A stretch of DNA of 64,000 bases from NCBI RefSeq assembly GCF_023544445.1, contig NZ_JALPVJ010000008.1:401512-465511 (forward strand). The letters run 5' to 3'. Below are positions 1 through 8,931 of the stretch, one piece after another; within the stretch, counting starts at the first letter, position 1; every line of letters begins with the position of its first letter. The notes under the pieces are model-generated. The model ran no database searches and was not told the DNA's origin. It saw nothing but the letters and a program-made list of their open reading frames with translations. This DNA is from Actinoplanes sp. M2I2 (GTDB taxonomy: Bacteria; Actinomycetota; Actinomycetes; Mycobacteriales; Micromonosporaceae). A program made the position numbers and the translations under genes.

Positions 1-839
1 GGGTCGAGCAGGTCGGCCAGGGGGAAGTCGTCAAAGCCGACGAGGGCCACCGAGTGTTCGCGGCCGAGGCGGCGCAGGGCCCGGACGGCCCCGATGGTGA
101 CCATGCTCTGCGTGGTGAACAGAGCCGTCGGCGGATTCGGGCCGCGCAGCAGACCGACGGCGGCCCTCTCGGCGTCGGTCGGATCGTGCAGATCGTGCAC
201 CGCCGGGCCGGGGGTGCGGCCGAGCGCGCGCAGGTAGCCGCGATGACGTTCGCGGGTGGTGGACAGCAGCCGGCGGCCACCCAGGTAGCCGATGCGCCGG
301 TGGCCCTGGGCGATCAGGTGGCGTACGCCGCCGGCCGCCCCGGAGACGTTGGTCGAGACCACGGAATCGCCCCTGATCCCGGCCGGGACGCGATCGACGA
401 AGACGACCGGCATGCCCGCGTACGCCCGGAGGTGTCCCAGGTCGCCGCCGGTCGGAGCGAGGATCAGGCCGTCCGTCTGGCGCTCCGCCAAGGCCTCGGC
501 GAGCGCGTGTTCCCGTACCGGATCCTGGTCGAGGCTGCCGGTGAGCACGTGGATGCCGCGGGCACGGGCCTGGTCCTCGACGGCCCGGTGCAGCGCGGCC
601 GAGAAGGGGTGGGACACGTCGTCGAGGAGCACGCCGATCGTCCGGGTGCGACGGTCGTTGCGGCGCAGCATGCTCGCGCCGAGGTGTGGCCGGTAGTCCA
701 GGGACTCGACCGCGGCGTGCACCTTCGCGACCAGGTCGGGCGCCACGGTCGTCTCTCCGTTGACCACCCGCGACACCGTCTTGAGACTGACCCCGGCGGT
801 GCGGGCGACGTCGTTCATGGTGGGCCGCTGAGGCGTCAT
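1..839 (-). CDS. LacI-family transcriptional repressor (C-terminus cut off by window edge)
   Basis: This is a sugar-responsive DNA-binding repressor. Translation from the ATG at 839 gives an N-terminal LacI helix-turn-helix (MNDVARTAGVSLKTVSRVVNG, residues about 8-27), then the periplasmic-binding-protein-like sensor core (TIGVLLDDVSHPFSAAL, GLILAPTGGDLGHL, GHRRIGYLGG, VALVGFDDFPLADLL). The frame is open to base 1, so about the last 50 residues lie outside the window. A GGAGG ribosome site lies a few bases upstream of the ATG. It is divergent from the sugar ABC operon that starts at 973, and a perfect palindrome at 926-939 lies in the shared region, so it most likely represses that operon. 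The inducer cannot be read from sequence. Confidence 0.93.
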   Translation of the reverse strand, partial: MTPQRPTMNDVARTAGVSLKTVSRVVNGETTVAPDLVAKVHAAVESLDYRPHLGASMLRRNDRRTRTIGVLLDDVSHPFSAALHRAVEDQARARGIHVLTGSLDQDPVREHALAEALAERQTDGLILAPTGGDLGHLRAYAGMPVVFVDRVPAGIRGDSVVSTNVSGAAGGVRHLIAQGHRRIGYLGGRRLLSTTRERHRGYLRALGRTPGPAVHDLHDPTDAERAAVGLLRGPNPPTALFTTQSMVTIGAVRALRRLGREHSVALVGFDDFPLADLLD

Positions 840-893
840 GCATCAACCTCCGTCGATGTTGATCACTCAATGCAACATCTTGGAAACCCATTG

Positions 894-939
894 TTGACAC
901 GCGGTGACTACGAGCGTCTACTGCCAGACAACGTTGTCT
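894..939 (+). promoter_or_regulatory. Promoter with LacI-type operator for the sugar ABC operon
   Basis: A perfect -35 hexamer TTGACA (894-899) is followed after 17 bp by TCTACT (917-922), matching the TxTAxT pattern. Immediately downstream, at 926-939, is the perfect 14-bp palindrome AGACAACGTTGTCT with the central CG typical of LacI-family operators. Its position over the expected transcription start suggests direct blocking of RNA polymerase by the divergent LacI protein. A second inverted repeat, ATCAAC-N10-GTTGAT (842-863), overlaps the repressor gene's ribosome site. The sequences are seen directly; the role is inferred. Confidence 0.75.
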
Positions 940-972
940 CTCAATTTCTGCTAAATCGGTTTGGAGGGGATC

Positions 973-2022
973 ATGCGCGATCCCACCATGTCCCGGGCCG
1001 GAAGGATGGTGGCCGCCGGCTGCGTGCTGACCCTGGCGCTGGGCTCGGCCGCCGCCTGCAACAGAGGCTCGGGGGAGGACATCGTCGGGCTGATCACCAA
1101 GACCGACACGAACCCGTTCTTCGTCCAGATGAGAGAGGGCGCCCAGGGCGCCGCCACGTCGCAGGGTGTCGAGCTGCAGAGCTTCGCCGGCAAGCAGGAC
1201 GGGGACAACGAGGCCCAGGTCCAGGCCATCGAGAACCTCATGTCCTTCGGAGCCAAGGGCTTCTTGATCACGCCGAACGACTCGAAGGCGATCGTGCCCT
1301 CGATCGACAAGGCGCACGAGCTCGACATGCTGGTGATCGCGCTGGACACGCCGGTCGATCCGCCCGACGCCGCCGACGCCACCTTCGCCACCGACAACTA
1401 CCAGGCCGGCAAGCTGATCGGGCAGTGGGCCAAGGCCAAGTTCGAGAAGGACGGCAAACAGGCGAAGATCGCCATGCTCGATCTCAACGCCAACCAGGTC
1501 TCCGTCGACGTCAAACGCGACCAGGGCTTCCTCGACGGCTTCGGCATCGATGTCGGCGATCCCAACCGCATCGGCGACGAGAACGACCCGCGGATCGCCG
1601 GTCACGACGTCACCGACGGCGCCGAGGAGGGCGGCCGGACCGCCATGGAGAACCTGCTCCAGAAGGACGCGACGATCAACCTGGTCTACACGATCAACGA
1701 GCCCGCGGCGGCCGGTGCCTACGAGGCGCTCAAGTCGGCCGGGCGCGAGAGGGACACCGTCATCGTCTCGATCGACGGCGGCTGCCCGGGTGTCGACAAC
1801 GTCTCCAAGGGCGTCATCGGCGCCACCTCGATGCAGTTCCCGCTCAAGATGGCCCAGCTCGGCGTCGAGGCCATCGCGCGGTTCGCCCAGGACGGCACCA
1901 AGCCGCAGGCGACCGAGGGCAAGGACTTCGTCGACACCGGAACGGACCTGATCACCGACGACCCGCAGGCCGGCGTGGAGTCCAAGGACTCCGCGTGGGG
2001 CAAGCAGAACTGCTGGGGCTGA
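973..2022 (+). CDS. Sugar ABC transporter substrate-binding lipoprotein
   Basis: This is the extracytoplasmic solute receptor of a ribose/fructose-type ABC importer (Peripla_BP_4 family). The N-terminus has a positively charged segment, a hydrophobic stretch and a lipobox ending AAAC, so the mature protein should be lipid-anchored. The core motifs include VGLITKTDTNPFFVQMREGA, GAKGFLITPND and ATDNYQAGKLIGQWAK, and a late GGCPG segment. The ATG at 973 is preceded by GGAGGGG (963-969); a TTG at 961 is in frame but overlaps that site. The length of 349 aa is usual. The permease gene begins 3 bp after the stop. The closest described arrangement is the FrcBCA-type importer; substrate identity is unproven. 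Confidence 0.9.
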   Translation: MRDPTMSRAGRMVAAGCVLTLALGSAAACNRGSGEDIVGLITKTDTNPFFVQMREGAQGAATSQGVELQSFAGKQDGDNEAQVQAIENLMSFGAKGFLITPNDSKAIVPSIDKAHELDMLVIALDTPVDPPDAADATFATDNYQAGKLIGQWAKAKFEKDGKQAKIAMLDLNANQVSVDVKRDQGFLDGFGIDVGDPNRIGDENDPRIAGHDVTDGAEEGGRTAMENLLQKDATINLVYTINEPAAAGAYEALKSAGRERDTVIVSIDGGCPGVDNVSKGVIGATSMQFPLKMAQLGVEAIARFAQDGTKPQATEGKDFVDTGTDLITDDPQAGVESKDSAWGKQNCWG

Positions 2023-2025
2023 CCA

Positions 2026-3039
2026 ATGGCGACCGCTACCGCTGACTTCGACGTACAGAAGAACGACTCGCTCGGCCTGCGCCTCCAACACCTCCTGCAC
2101 GCCAACCCGATCCTCGGGCCGCTGGCCGTGCTGCTCGTCGCGATCATCGCCTTCTCCATCGTCAACGGGCGGTTCTTCACGGCGACGAACCTCTCGCTCG
2201 TCCTCCAACAGGTCACCGTGATCGCCACGCTCGCGCTCGGGCAGACGCTGATCATCCTGACCGCCGGCATCGACCTGTCGGCCGGCGCGATCGCCGTCTT
2301 CTCGTCGATCCTGATGGCGACGTTCTGCGTCGACGTGGGCGTGCCCGGCGTGATCGCGCTCCTGCTCGGCTTCGCCTGCGGCACCGCCATGGGGGCGATC
2401 AACGGCTTCCTGGTGACCCGCATCAAACTTCCACCGTTCATCGTCACGCTGGGCACGCTGACCATCTTCTTCTCGCTCAACGCGGTGGTCAGCAACAGCG
2501 AGACGGTGCGCGGCTCGGACATGCCCTCGATCATGACCTGGACCGGCCAGTCGATCCCGATCGGCAACTTCCGGCTCACGTACGGGTCGATCATCATGTT
2601 GCTGCTGTTCGGCTTCTTCTTCTACGCCCTCAGCCGCACCGCCTGGGGCAAGCACGTCTACGCGACCGGGGACGACGCCGAGGCCGCGCGCCTCGCCGGC
2701 ATCCGCACCAACCGCGTGCTGTTCTCGGTCTACACCGTGGCCGGCCTGCTCTACGCGATCGGCGGCTGGATCCTGATCGGCCGGCTCGCCTCGGCCAGCC
2801 CCAACGTGGGCGTCGAGTACAACCTGGACTCGATCACCGCCGTCGTGCTCGGCGGCACCAGCCTCTTCGGCGGCCGGGGCGCCGTGATCGGCACGCTGAT
2901 CGGCGCGCTGATCGTCGGCGTGTTCCGCAACGGGCTGCAGCTGGGTGGGGTCGAGGTGGTCTGGCAGGGCTTCGCGATCGGCCTGCTGGTGCTCATCGCC
3001 GTGTCGCTCGACCAGTGGATCAGGAAGGTGAAGACATGA
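2026..3039 (+). CDS. Sugar ABC transporter permease (RbsC/FrcC family)
   Basis: This 337-aa integral membrane protein belongs to the branched-chain/ribose permease family (BPD_transp_2). About nine to ten hydrophobic segments are visible, starting at IVNGRFFTATNLSLVLQQ. The family signature ILTAGIDLSAGAI and the cytoplasmic coupling loop GDDAEAARLAGI are present, and GGTSLFGGRGAVIGTLIGALI lies near the C-terminus. It presumably forms the membrane channel as a homodimer with the neighbouring binding protein and ATPase. Its stop codon overlaps the start of a short linker ORF (ATGA at 3036-3039). Confidence 0.93.
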   Translation: MATATADFDVQKNDSLGLRLQHLLHANPILGPLAVLLVAIIAFSIVNGRFFTATNLSLVLQQVTVIATLALGQTLIILTAGIDLSAGAIAVFSSILMATFCVDVGVPGVIALLLGFACGTAMGAINGFLVTRIKLPPFIVTLGTLTIFFSLNAVVSNSETVRGSDMPSIMTWTGQSIPIGNFRLTYGSIIMLLLFGFFFYALSRTAWGKHVYATGDDAEAARLAGIRTNRVLFSVYTVAGLLYAIGGWILIGRLASASPNVGVEYNLDSITAVVLGGTSLFGGRGAVIGTLIGALIVGVFRNGLQLGGVEVVWQGFAIGLLVLIAVSLDQWIRKVKT

Positions 3040-3124
3040 CCGACTGCACCGAGCGGCAACCAGCCGCACCGCTGGACGGCCTCGCAGGCGAGGGCCAGGA
3101 GTGCATGTCCAGGGAGGCTCAGGC

Positions 3125-3128
<4 letters not shown>
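3036..3128 (+). CDS. Short linker ORF starting MTDCT between permease and ATPase genes
   Basis: This 30-codon ORF begins on the ATGA that ends the permease gene and stops on the ATGA that starts the ATPase gene, so ribosomes could pass through all three by translational coupling. It starts with ATGACCGACTGCACCG, and 3091-3107 reads AGGGCCAGGAGTGCATG. Both blocks recur, in the same order, in the tandem repeat at 19394-19603, where they again sit between two operon genes with ATGA overlaps at both ends. The middle differs between the two sites. Whether the peptide is functional or only a coupling device is unknown; it has no recognisable domain. Confidence 0.45.
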
Positions 3129-3946
<818 letters not shown>

Positions 3947-3949
3947 CCA

Positions 3950-4162
3950 CTACTTCTTCTTGCCCTTGCCGTCCGAGAACATCTGACCGAGCATGAGGTC
4001 GTCGCGCTCCGCGGCGGCCTCACGCACGCTCTTGGGCTCCTTGACGGCCACCTTCCAGAAGAGGGCCACGAGCACGGCCATCCAGGCCCACCACGGCACG
4101 CCCGAGGACGGCCCGAACAGCGCGCTGGTCACGTCGTACGCGGTCTCGAGGTACTGATCCAT
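3950..4162 (-). CDS. Small single-span membrane protein
   Basis: This is a 70-aa protein of unknown function. It has one hydrophobic segment (WWAWMAVLVALFWKVAV, about residues 24-40) and a charged cytoplasmic tail ending GKGKKK. GAGGAG lies 7 bases before the ATG, which supports real translation. It is convergent with the ABC ATPase gene and divergent from the phosphatase-family gene at 4270. I do not recognise a family. Confidence 0.6.
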   Translation of the reverse strand: MDQYLETAYDVTSALFGPSSGVPWWAWMAVLVALFWKVAVKEPKSVREAAAERDDLMLGQMFSDGKGKKK

Positions 4163-4269
4163 CCTTGGCTCCTCGTCGTCCCATCGTCTCGTCGGGGAAG
4201 TCGGCCCCCAGGATCGGCCGCGGAGTGCCGGGGCTGAGCGATTCGGCCGGACTTCGTAGAGTTCCGGGC

Positions 4270-5073
4270 ATGCGAGCTATGACCTGGAACGTGTGGTGGC
4301 GCTTCGGCGGCGCCTGGCGCGAGCGCGAACCCGCGATCGCCGATGTGCTCAAGGAGCTCGACCCGGACGTGGTGGGTCTCGTCGAGACCTGGTCCGGTGA
4401 CGGCCTCACCCAGCCCCAACTGCTCGCCGACGACCTGGGCGACCGGCACGCGGCCTTCGCGCCCACCTCGTTGCCGCCCCGGCCCGAGCCGCCCGAATAT
4501 CCGTCGCAGGCCGGGATCGAGGTCGGGCTGGGACTGATCAGCCGCTGGCCGATCCGGGACACCGAGGTTCACGACCTGCCGCACGAGCAACGTCCGGGTC
4601 CGGCGCCGACGGCGCTGCTGGCCACCCTCGACCATCCGCGCGGCCCGCTGCACGTCATCGTCACCTGCATCGAGTGGGAGCCCGCGTACGCCGCCGACCA
4701 GCTCGCCCAGAGCCGGGCGCTGGCCGCGCTGGCCACGGACCCGCGCCTGGACGGCGACCTCCCGGTGCTGCTGCTGGGCGACCTCAACGCCGACGTGAGC
4801 CAGCCCGATCTGGCGCCGCTCCTCGCGGTGCTGACCGACACCTGGTCATTGGCCGGCGGCGACCCCGGCGCGGTGACGCTGAGCTCGGCCCTGCTCGAGG
4901 CGCCCCTCGAGGCGACCAAGCAGATCGACCGCCGGATCGACCACATCCTGACCCGGCCCGGCCGGGCCGGCGCGGATCTCACCGCCCGGAAGGCCTTCCT
5001 GGCCGGCACCCAGGCGATCAACAGCCGGCACCCGTCCGACCACTTCGCCGTGGTGGTCGACCTCGACGTCTGA
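4270..5073 (+). CDS. Endonuclease/exonuclease/phosphatase (EEP) family protein
   Basis: This 267-aa metal-dependent phosphodiesterase-fold protein shows the EEP motifs in order: N in MTWNVWW (residues 4-10), catalytic Glu in DVVGLVETW, GDLNAD in the middle, and C-terminal SDHFAVVVDL with the catalytic Asp-His. The substrate could be a nucleic acid, a phospholipid or a phosphoinositide-like compound; sequence does not decide. No signal peptide is seen. The start at 4270 places the first motif at the N-terminus, and TAGAGT (4257-4262), an actinobacterial -10-like hexamer, ends 7 bases upstream, suggesting a leaderless transcript. A longer frame from 4165 is less likely. Confidence 0.85.
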   Translation: MRAMTWNVWWRFGGAWREREPAIADVLKELDPDVVGLVETWSGDGLTQPQLLADDLGDRHAAFAPTSLPPRPEPPEYPSQAGIEVGLGLISRWPIRDTEVHDLPHEQRPGPAPTALLATLDHPRGPLHVIVTCIEWEPAYAADQLAQSRALAALATDPRLDGDLPVLLLGDLNADVSQPDLAPLLAVLTDTWSLAGGDPGAVTLSSALLEAPLEATKQIDRRIDHILTRPGRAGADLTARKAFLAGTQAINSRHPSDHFAVVVDLDV

Positions 5074-5086
5074 GCCGCGGTTTTCT

Positions 5087-5198
5087 CAGCCGCGGTTTCT
5101 CAGCTGCGATTCCTGAGCCGCGGTTTCTCAGCTGCGATTCCTGAGCCGCGGTTTCTCAGCTGCGATTCCTGAGCCGCGGTTTCTCAGCTGCGATTCCT
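5087..5198. repeat. Four tandem copies of a 28-bp repeat downstream of the EEP gene
   Basis: Units start at 5087, 5115, 5143 and 5171, with partial copies at both ends (about 5072 and 5199). Each unit contains the palindromes CCGCGG and CAGCTG, so the array can fold into several alternative hairpins. The copies are identical except for one base at the start of the first. It fills the gap between two convergent genes and leads into a terminator-like hairpin. Confidence 0.9.
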
Positions 5199-5210
5199 GA
5201 GCCGCGGCGA

Positions 5211-5241
5211 CGGCCACCGGCAGCGTCTTCTCCGGTGGCCG
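5211..5241. terminator. Terminator-like hairpin between convergent genes
   Basis: The arms CGGCCACCGG (5211-5220) and CCGGTGGCCG (5232-5241) form a perfect 10-bp stem with an 11-base loop. It lies between the convergent stops of the EEP gene (5073) and rhaI (5258) and could serve both strands. There is no clear U-tract, as is common in high-GC actinobacteria. Confidence 0.65.
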
Positions 5242-5257
5242 TCCGTCGCCGGGTCGG

Positions 5258-6424
5258 TCAGGCGCCCCAGCCGGCCTGGGTGCCGCCCACGCGGTCGGCG
5301 ACGATCTTCTCCTGATAACCGCTGCGGCGGTACGCGCCGACCGGGTCGGGGTCGAGGCCGGCGTCGGCGCGGACCTCGGCCAGCAGCGGGCGCACGTCGG
5401 TGTTGTAGGCGTCCATCAGCACCGCGTTGGCCTCGAGGACGTCGCCGGACTGCTGCGCCCGGCCGAGCGCGTCCCGGTCGACCAGCAGCGCCTTGGCCGT
5501 GGCCTCCTGGATGTTGAGCACCGAGCGGATGATGGCCGGGATCTTCTGCTCGATGTTGTGGCACTGGTCGAGCATGAAGTTGATCCCGTACGCCGGGTCG
5601 AGCGCGCCGCCACGAACGATCTCGTACATGATCCGGAACAGCTGGAACGGGTCGGCCGCGCCGGCCATCAGGTCGTCGTCGGCGTAGAAGCGGCTGTTGA
5701 AGTCGAACGCGCCGAGTCTTCCCTGCCGCAACAGGAAGGCCACGATGAACTCGATGTTCGTGCCGGGCGCGTGGTGGCCGGTGTCGATGCAGACCGTGGC
5801 CCGCTCGCCCAGCTCGACGCAGTGCGCGTACGACGTGCCCCAGTCCGGGACGTCGGTGGCGTAGAAGGCCGGCTCGAACAGCTTGTACTCGAGCAGAATC
5901 CGCTGGTCGCCGGTGAGCCGGTCGTACGCCTCGCGCAGCGCCGCCGCCAGCCTGTCCTGCCGGCTCCGCAGATCGTCCTGCCCGGGGTAGTTGATGCCGT
6001 CGGAGAACCACAGCTTGAGGTCGCGCGACCCGGTGCGGTCCATGATGTCGATCGCCTCGAGCAGGTGATCGGTGGCCTTGCGCCGGATGCCCGGGTCGGG
6101 GTTGGTGACCGAGCCGAGCTTGTAGTCGTCGTCCTGGAAGACGTTGGTGTTGATCGCGCCGATCCCGACACCTTCCGAGGCCGCGTACGCGGTGAGAGCC
6201 GCATAGTCGTCGACCCGGTCCCACGGGATGTGCAGCGCCACGGTCGGCGCCACGCCGGTGAGGCGGTGCACCACCGCGGCGTCCGCGATCTTCTCCTGGG
6301 GGGTGCGCGGCACGCCCGGCTGGGCGAACACCTTGAAGCGGGTGCCCGAGTTGGCGAAGGCCCACGACGGGGTCTCGATGCGCTGTGCCGCCAAGGCGCG
6401 CTTGACGGCGGCGAGGTCGGTCAT
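5258..6424 (-). CDS. rhaI: L-rhamnose isomerase
   Basis: This enzyme converts L-rhamnose to L-rhamnulose in the cytoplasm, the first catabolic step. The 388-aa TIM-barrel protein resembles the Pseudomonas stutzeri-type RhaI group rather than E. coli RhaA. Visible conserved blocks include HIPWD, GAINTNVFQDDDYKLGS, LKLWFSDGINYPGQ, ILLEYKLFEPAFY, CIDTGHHAPGTNIEFIVAFLL and FDFNSRFYADDDL; acidic and His residues in these blocks fit the metal-binding site. The ATG at 6424 overlaps the rhaM stop (ATGA), with AGGAG upstream. It is the last gene of the minus-strand operon rhaT-P-Q-S-M-I. Confidence 0.92.
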   Translation of the reverse strand: MTDLAAVKRALAAQRIETPSWAFANSGTRFKVFAQPGVPRTPQEKIADAAVVHRLTGVAPTVALHIPWDRVDDYAALTAYAASEGVGIGAINTNVFQDDDYKLGSVTNPDPGIRRKATDHLLEAIDIMDRTGSRDLKLWFSDGINYPGQDDLRSRQDRLAAALREAYDRLTGDQRILLEYKLFEPAFYATDVPDWGTSYAHCVELGERATVCIDTGHHAPGTNIEFIVAFLLRQGRLGAFDFNSRFYADDDLMAGAADPFQLFRIMYEIVRGGALDPAYGINFMLDQCHNIEQKIPAIIRSVLNIQEATAKALLVDRDALGRAQQSGDVLEANAVLMDAYNTDVRPLLAEVRADAGLDPDPVGAYRRSGYQEKIVADRVGGTQAGWGA

Positions 6425-6753
6425 GAGGTCTCCTGAGAAATCTCGGAAAGGTGGAAAACCTCGGTGAGCAGCGGGAAACCCTCGTCGTTGGGCCCGCCGC
6501 CGACGAAGAACTCCGCCATTTCCGCTTGCCACCGGGTGTTGACGTCCAGCGCCGCCATTGCCGCCTGGGACGCCTCGAGATCGTCCGCCTCGACGTAGCC
6601 GATCAGCAGCCCGTCGGTGCGGAGAAAGAGGGAGTAGTCGCGCCAGCCGGTGGCCCGGAGTGCGTCCTGCATCTCGGGCCACACGGTCTGGTGCCGCTCC
6701 ACGTACTCCGCCATCCGCTCGGGGCGGACCTGGAGGGAGAAGCAATAGCGCAT
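6421..6753 (-). CDS. rhaM: L-rhamnose mutarotase
   Basis: This 110-aa protein interconverts alpha and beta anomers of L-rhamnose, feeding the isomerase. It is a small dimeric ferredoxin-like-fold protein of the RhaM/RhaU family: N-terminal RYCFSLQVRPERMAEYVERHQTVWPEM (with the conserved His) and central DGLLIGYVEADDLEASQAAM are typical. It lies between the binding-protein gene and rhaI and overlaps rhaI by 4 bp. Confidence 0.92.
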   Translation of the reverse strand: MRYCFSLQVRPERMAEYVERHQTVWPEMQDALRATGWRDYSLFLRTDGLLIGYVEADDLEASQAAMAALDVNTRWQAEMAEFFVGGGPNDEGFPLLTEVFHLSEISQETS

Positions 6754-6765
6754 CCGCGTACGACC

Positions 6766-7857
6766 TCAGAAGTTGAACTGGTCGATGTTGGCCTTGGTGA
6801 ACTCGGTCGGCGGGCCGAGCACGATCTCGCCGTCCGCGCCGATCGTGTACTCGCCGAGCTTGCCCGCCTTGAACTTCTCGCCCGGCGCGCCGGTGATCTG
6901 ACCGGAGGCCATCGCGGCGCCGGCGAAGGCGGCCAGGTAGCCGATGTCGGCCGGGTTCCACAGCGCGAACTTGGCGACCGTGCCGTCCTTGACGTACTCG
7001 CGCATCTGGTTGGGCAGGCCCAGACCGGTCACCGCGACCTTGCCCTTGTAGCTGGACGAGGAGATGTAGCGCGCGGCCGCGGCGATGCCGACGGTGGTCG
7101 GCGCGACGATGACCTTGAGGTTCGGGTACGACTGCAGCAGGCCCTGAGCCTCCTGGAAGGACTTCTGGTCGTCGTCGTTGCCGTACGCGACCTTGACCAG
7201 CTTGAGCTTGGCGTAGTCGGGCTTGGCCAGCTCCTTCTTCATGACGTCGATCCACGAGTTCTGGTTCGTGGCGTTCGGCGTGGCCGAGAGGACGGCGATC
7301 TCACCGCCGTCGGCGCCGGCCTGCTCGAGCGCCATCTTGGCCAGCGACTCGCCGATGCCCTGGGTGGTGGCCTGGTTGATGAAAGCGTCGCGGCAGTCCT
7401 TGCTGGCGTCCGAGTCGAACGTGATGACCTTGATCTTGGCCGCGCGAGCCTGGTTGAGCGACGGGCAGACCGCGTTCGGGTCGTTCGCCGCGACCACGAT
7501 GACGTCCTGCTGCTGCTGGATCAGCGTGTTGATGTAGGACACCTGCGACGAGGCGGACGCGTCGTTCGGGCCGACCAGCTTGTACTCGCCCTTGAGCTCG
7601 TCGACGGCGACCTTGCCGCCGCCGGTCTCGACGTCGGAGTACGGGTTGTTCAGCTGCTTGGGCAGGAAGGCGATCTTCAGGCCCTCCTTGATCGCCGCGT
7701 TCGGGTCGGCGGCCGCGGAGGCCTGCCCGCCGGCGGCGGTGTCGTTGGACGCGCTGTCCTTGGTGGTGCCGCCGCAGGCGCTCAGCCCGATGACGAGAAG
7801 TGCGGCTGAGCCTACGGAAAGTAGTGTGCGGGGGGAGCGAAGCACGGCGTACTCCAT
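6766..7857 (-). CDS. rhaS: Rhamnose ABC transporter substrate-binding lipoprotein
   Basis: This is the L-rhamnose receptor of the RhaSTPQ importer, by context and family. The N-terminus (SPRTLLSVGSAALLVIGLSACGG) is a lipoprotein signal with lipobox LSAC. The mature part is a Peripla_BP_4 protein with KIAFLPKQLNNPYSDVETGGG, QQQQDVIVVAANDPNAVCPSL and SWIDVMKKEL. The ATG at 7857 has only a weak upstream site; a GTG four codons later (7845) has GGAG six bases ahead and may be the real start. It follows the two permease genes in the operon. Confidence 0.9.
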   Translation of the reverse strand: MEYAVLRSPRTLLSVGSAALLVIGLSACGGTTKDSASNDTAAGGQASAAADPNAAIKEGLKIAFLPKQLNNPYSDVETGGGKVAVDELKGEYKLVGPNDASASSQVSYINTLIQQQQDVIVVAANDPNAVCPSLNQARAAKIKVITFDSDASKDCRDAFINQATTQGIGESLAKMALEQAGADGGEIAVLSATPNATNQNSWIDVMKKELAKPDYAKLKLVKVAYGNDDDQKSFQEAQGLLQSYPNLKVIVAPTTVGIAAAARYISSSSYKGKVAVTGLGLPNQMREYVKDGTVAKFALWNPADIGYLAAFAGAAMASGQITGAPGEKFKAGKLGEYTIGADGEIVLGPPTEFTKANIDQFNF

Positions 7858-7872
7858 TCTCTTCGTTCTCGG

Positions 7873-8931
7873 TTATCGCGCAGCCGCGGCTCGGCGCAGC
7901 TTGCGGCGTTGCCAGTTGCCGCGTACGGCGGTGGTGATGTTGGGAAGCAGGACGGAGAGCACGAGCAGCGAGCCCGTGACGATGTTGAGCGCCTGCCCGG
8001 AGACGTCCTCCAGGCGCAACGCGTTCTGCAGCGCGGTCAGCAGCACCACACCGGCGAGCACGCCGGGCAGGCTGCCCTTGCCGCCGAAGATCGACACGCC
8101 GCCCAGCAGGACGGCCGCGACGACGGCGAGTTCGAGACCCGAACCGTTGTCGGCCCGGGCGCTGGAGTAGCGCAGGGTCCACAGCACACCGACCAGGCCG
8201 GCCACCGCGCCACTGCCGACGTACAGCCAGAACTTGGTCCGGGCCACCCGGATGCCGGAGAAATGCGCCGCCTGGGCGTTCGCGCCGATGGCGTAGAGCG
8301 AGCGCCCGAACGGGGTCGCGTGCTGCACGACCCCGAAGACGAGGGCCAGCGCGACGATCAGGATCAGGACGTTGGGAACGGCGCCGCCGCCGATCGTGCC
8401 GGTGACCCAACCGGTGTAGTTCCACGGGAAGTCGGCGACCGCGCCGTCACCCAGGACGACGAAGGCGAGGCCGCGGTACAGCGCCAGCGTGCCGATCGTG
8501 ACGGCCAGCGACGGCAGGCCCAGCCCGGTGATCAGGAAGCCGTTGACCACCCCGCAGACCGCGCCGATCAGCACGCAGATCGGGATGATCGTCTCGATCG
8601 ACAGGCCCTGGTTCCACAACCAGCCCATCATCGAGCTGGTCAGGCCGAGCGTGCTGGCCACCGAGAGGTCGATCTCGCCCGTCACGATGATCATGGTCAT
8701 CGGCAGCGCGATCAGGATGATCGGCAGCAGGTCGAGCACCATGAAGGTGAAGTTCCGGCTCGTCCCGAAGTTGTCCACGGTGACCGAGGCGATCAGCAGC
8801 ACCAGCGCGGTGAGCACCAAAATGATGCTGTCCCAGCTGGTCAGCCGGCTCTTGATCGCGCCCGCGCGATCCGGGCGCCGGTCGAGGTCGATCCCGCCCG
8901 GCGCGTCGCTCCGGCGCAGCGTCTCAGACAT
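7873..8931 (-). CDS. rhaQ: Rhamnose ABC transporter permease
   Basis: This 352-aa membrane protein is the second of two adjacent permeases, which probably form a heterodimer. It has an N-terminal cytoplasmic tail of about 30 residues, about ten hydrophobic segments, the family signature TGEIDLSVASTLGLTSSMMG, the coupling loop GANAQAAHFSGI and the C-terminal GGVSIFGGKGSLPGVLAG. It overlaps the preceding permease gene by 8 bp. Confidence 0.9.
   Translation of the reverse strand: MSETLRRSDAPGGIDLDRRPDRAGAIKSRLTSWDSIILVLTALVLLIASVTVDNFGTSRNFTFMVLDLLPIILIALPMTMIIVTGEIDLSVASTLGLTSSMMGWLWNQGLSIETIIPICVLIGAVCGVVNGFLITGLGLPSLAVTIGTLALYRGLAFVVLGDGAVADFPWNYTGWVTGTIGGGAVPNVLILIVALALVFGVVQHATPFGRSLYAIGANAQAAHFSGIRVARTKFWLYVGSGAVAGLVGVLWTLRYSSARADNGSGLELAVVAAVLLGGVSIFGGKGSLPGVLAGVVLLTALQNALRLEDVSGQALNIVTGSLLVLSVLLPNITTAVRGNWQRRKLRRAAAAR

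Noticed and set aside
6424..7255. N-terminal extension of rhaI to 665 codons
   Set aside because: It overlaps rhaM and rhaS out of frame; family length and the AGGAG-preceded ATG at 6424 support the shorter gene.
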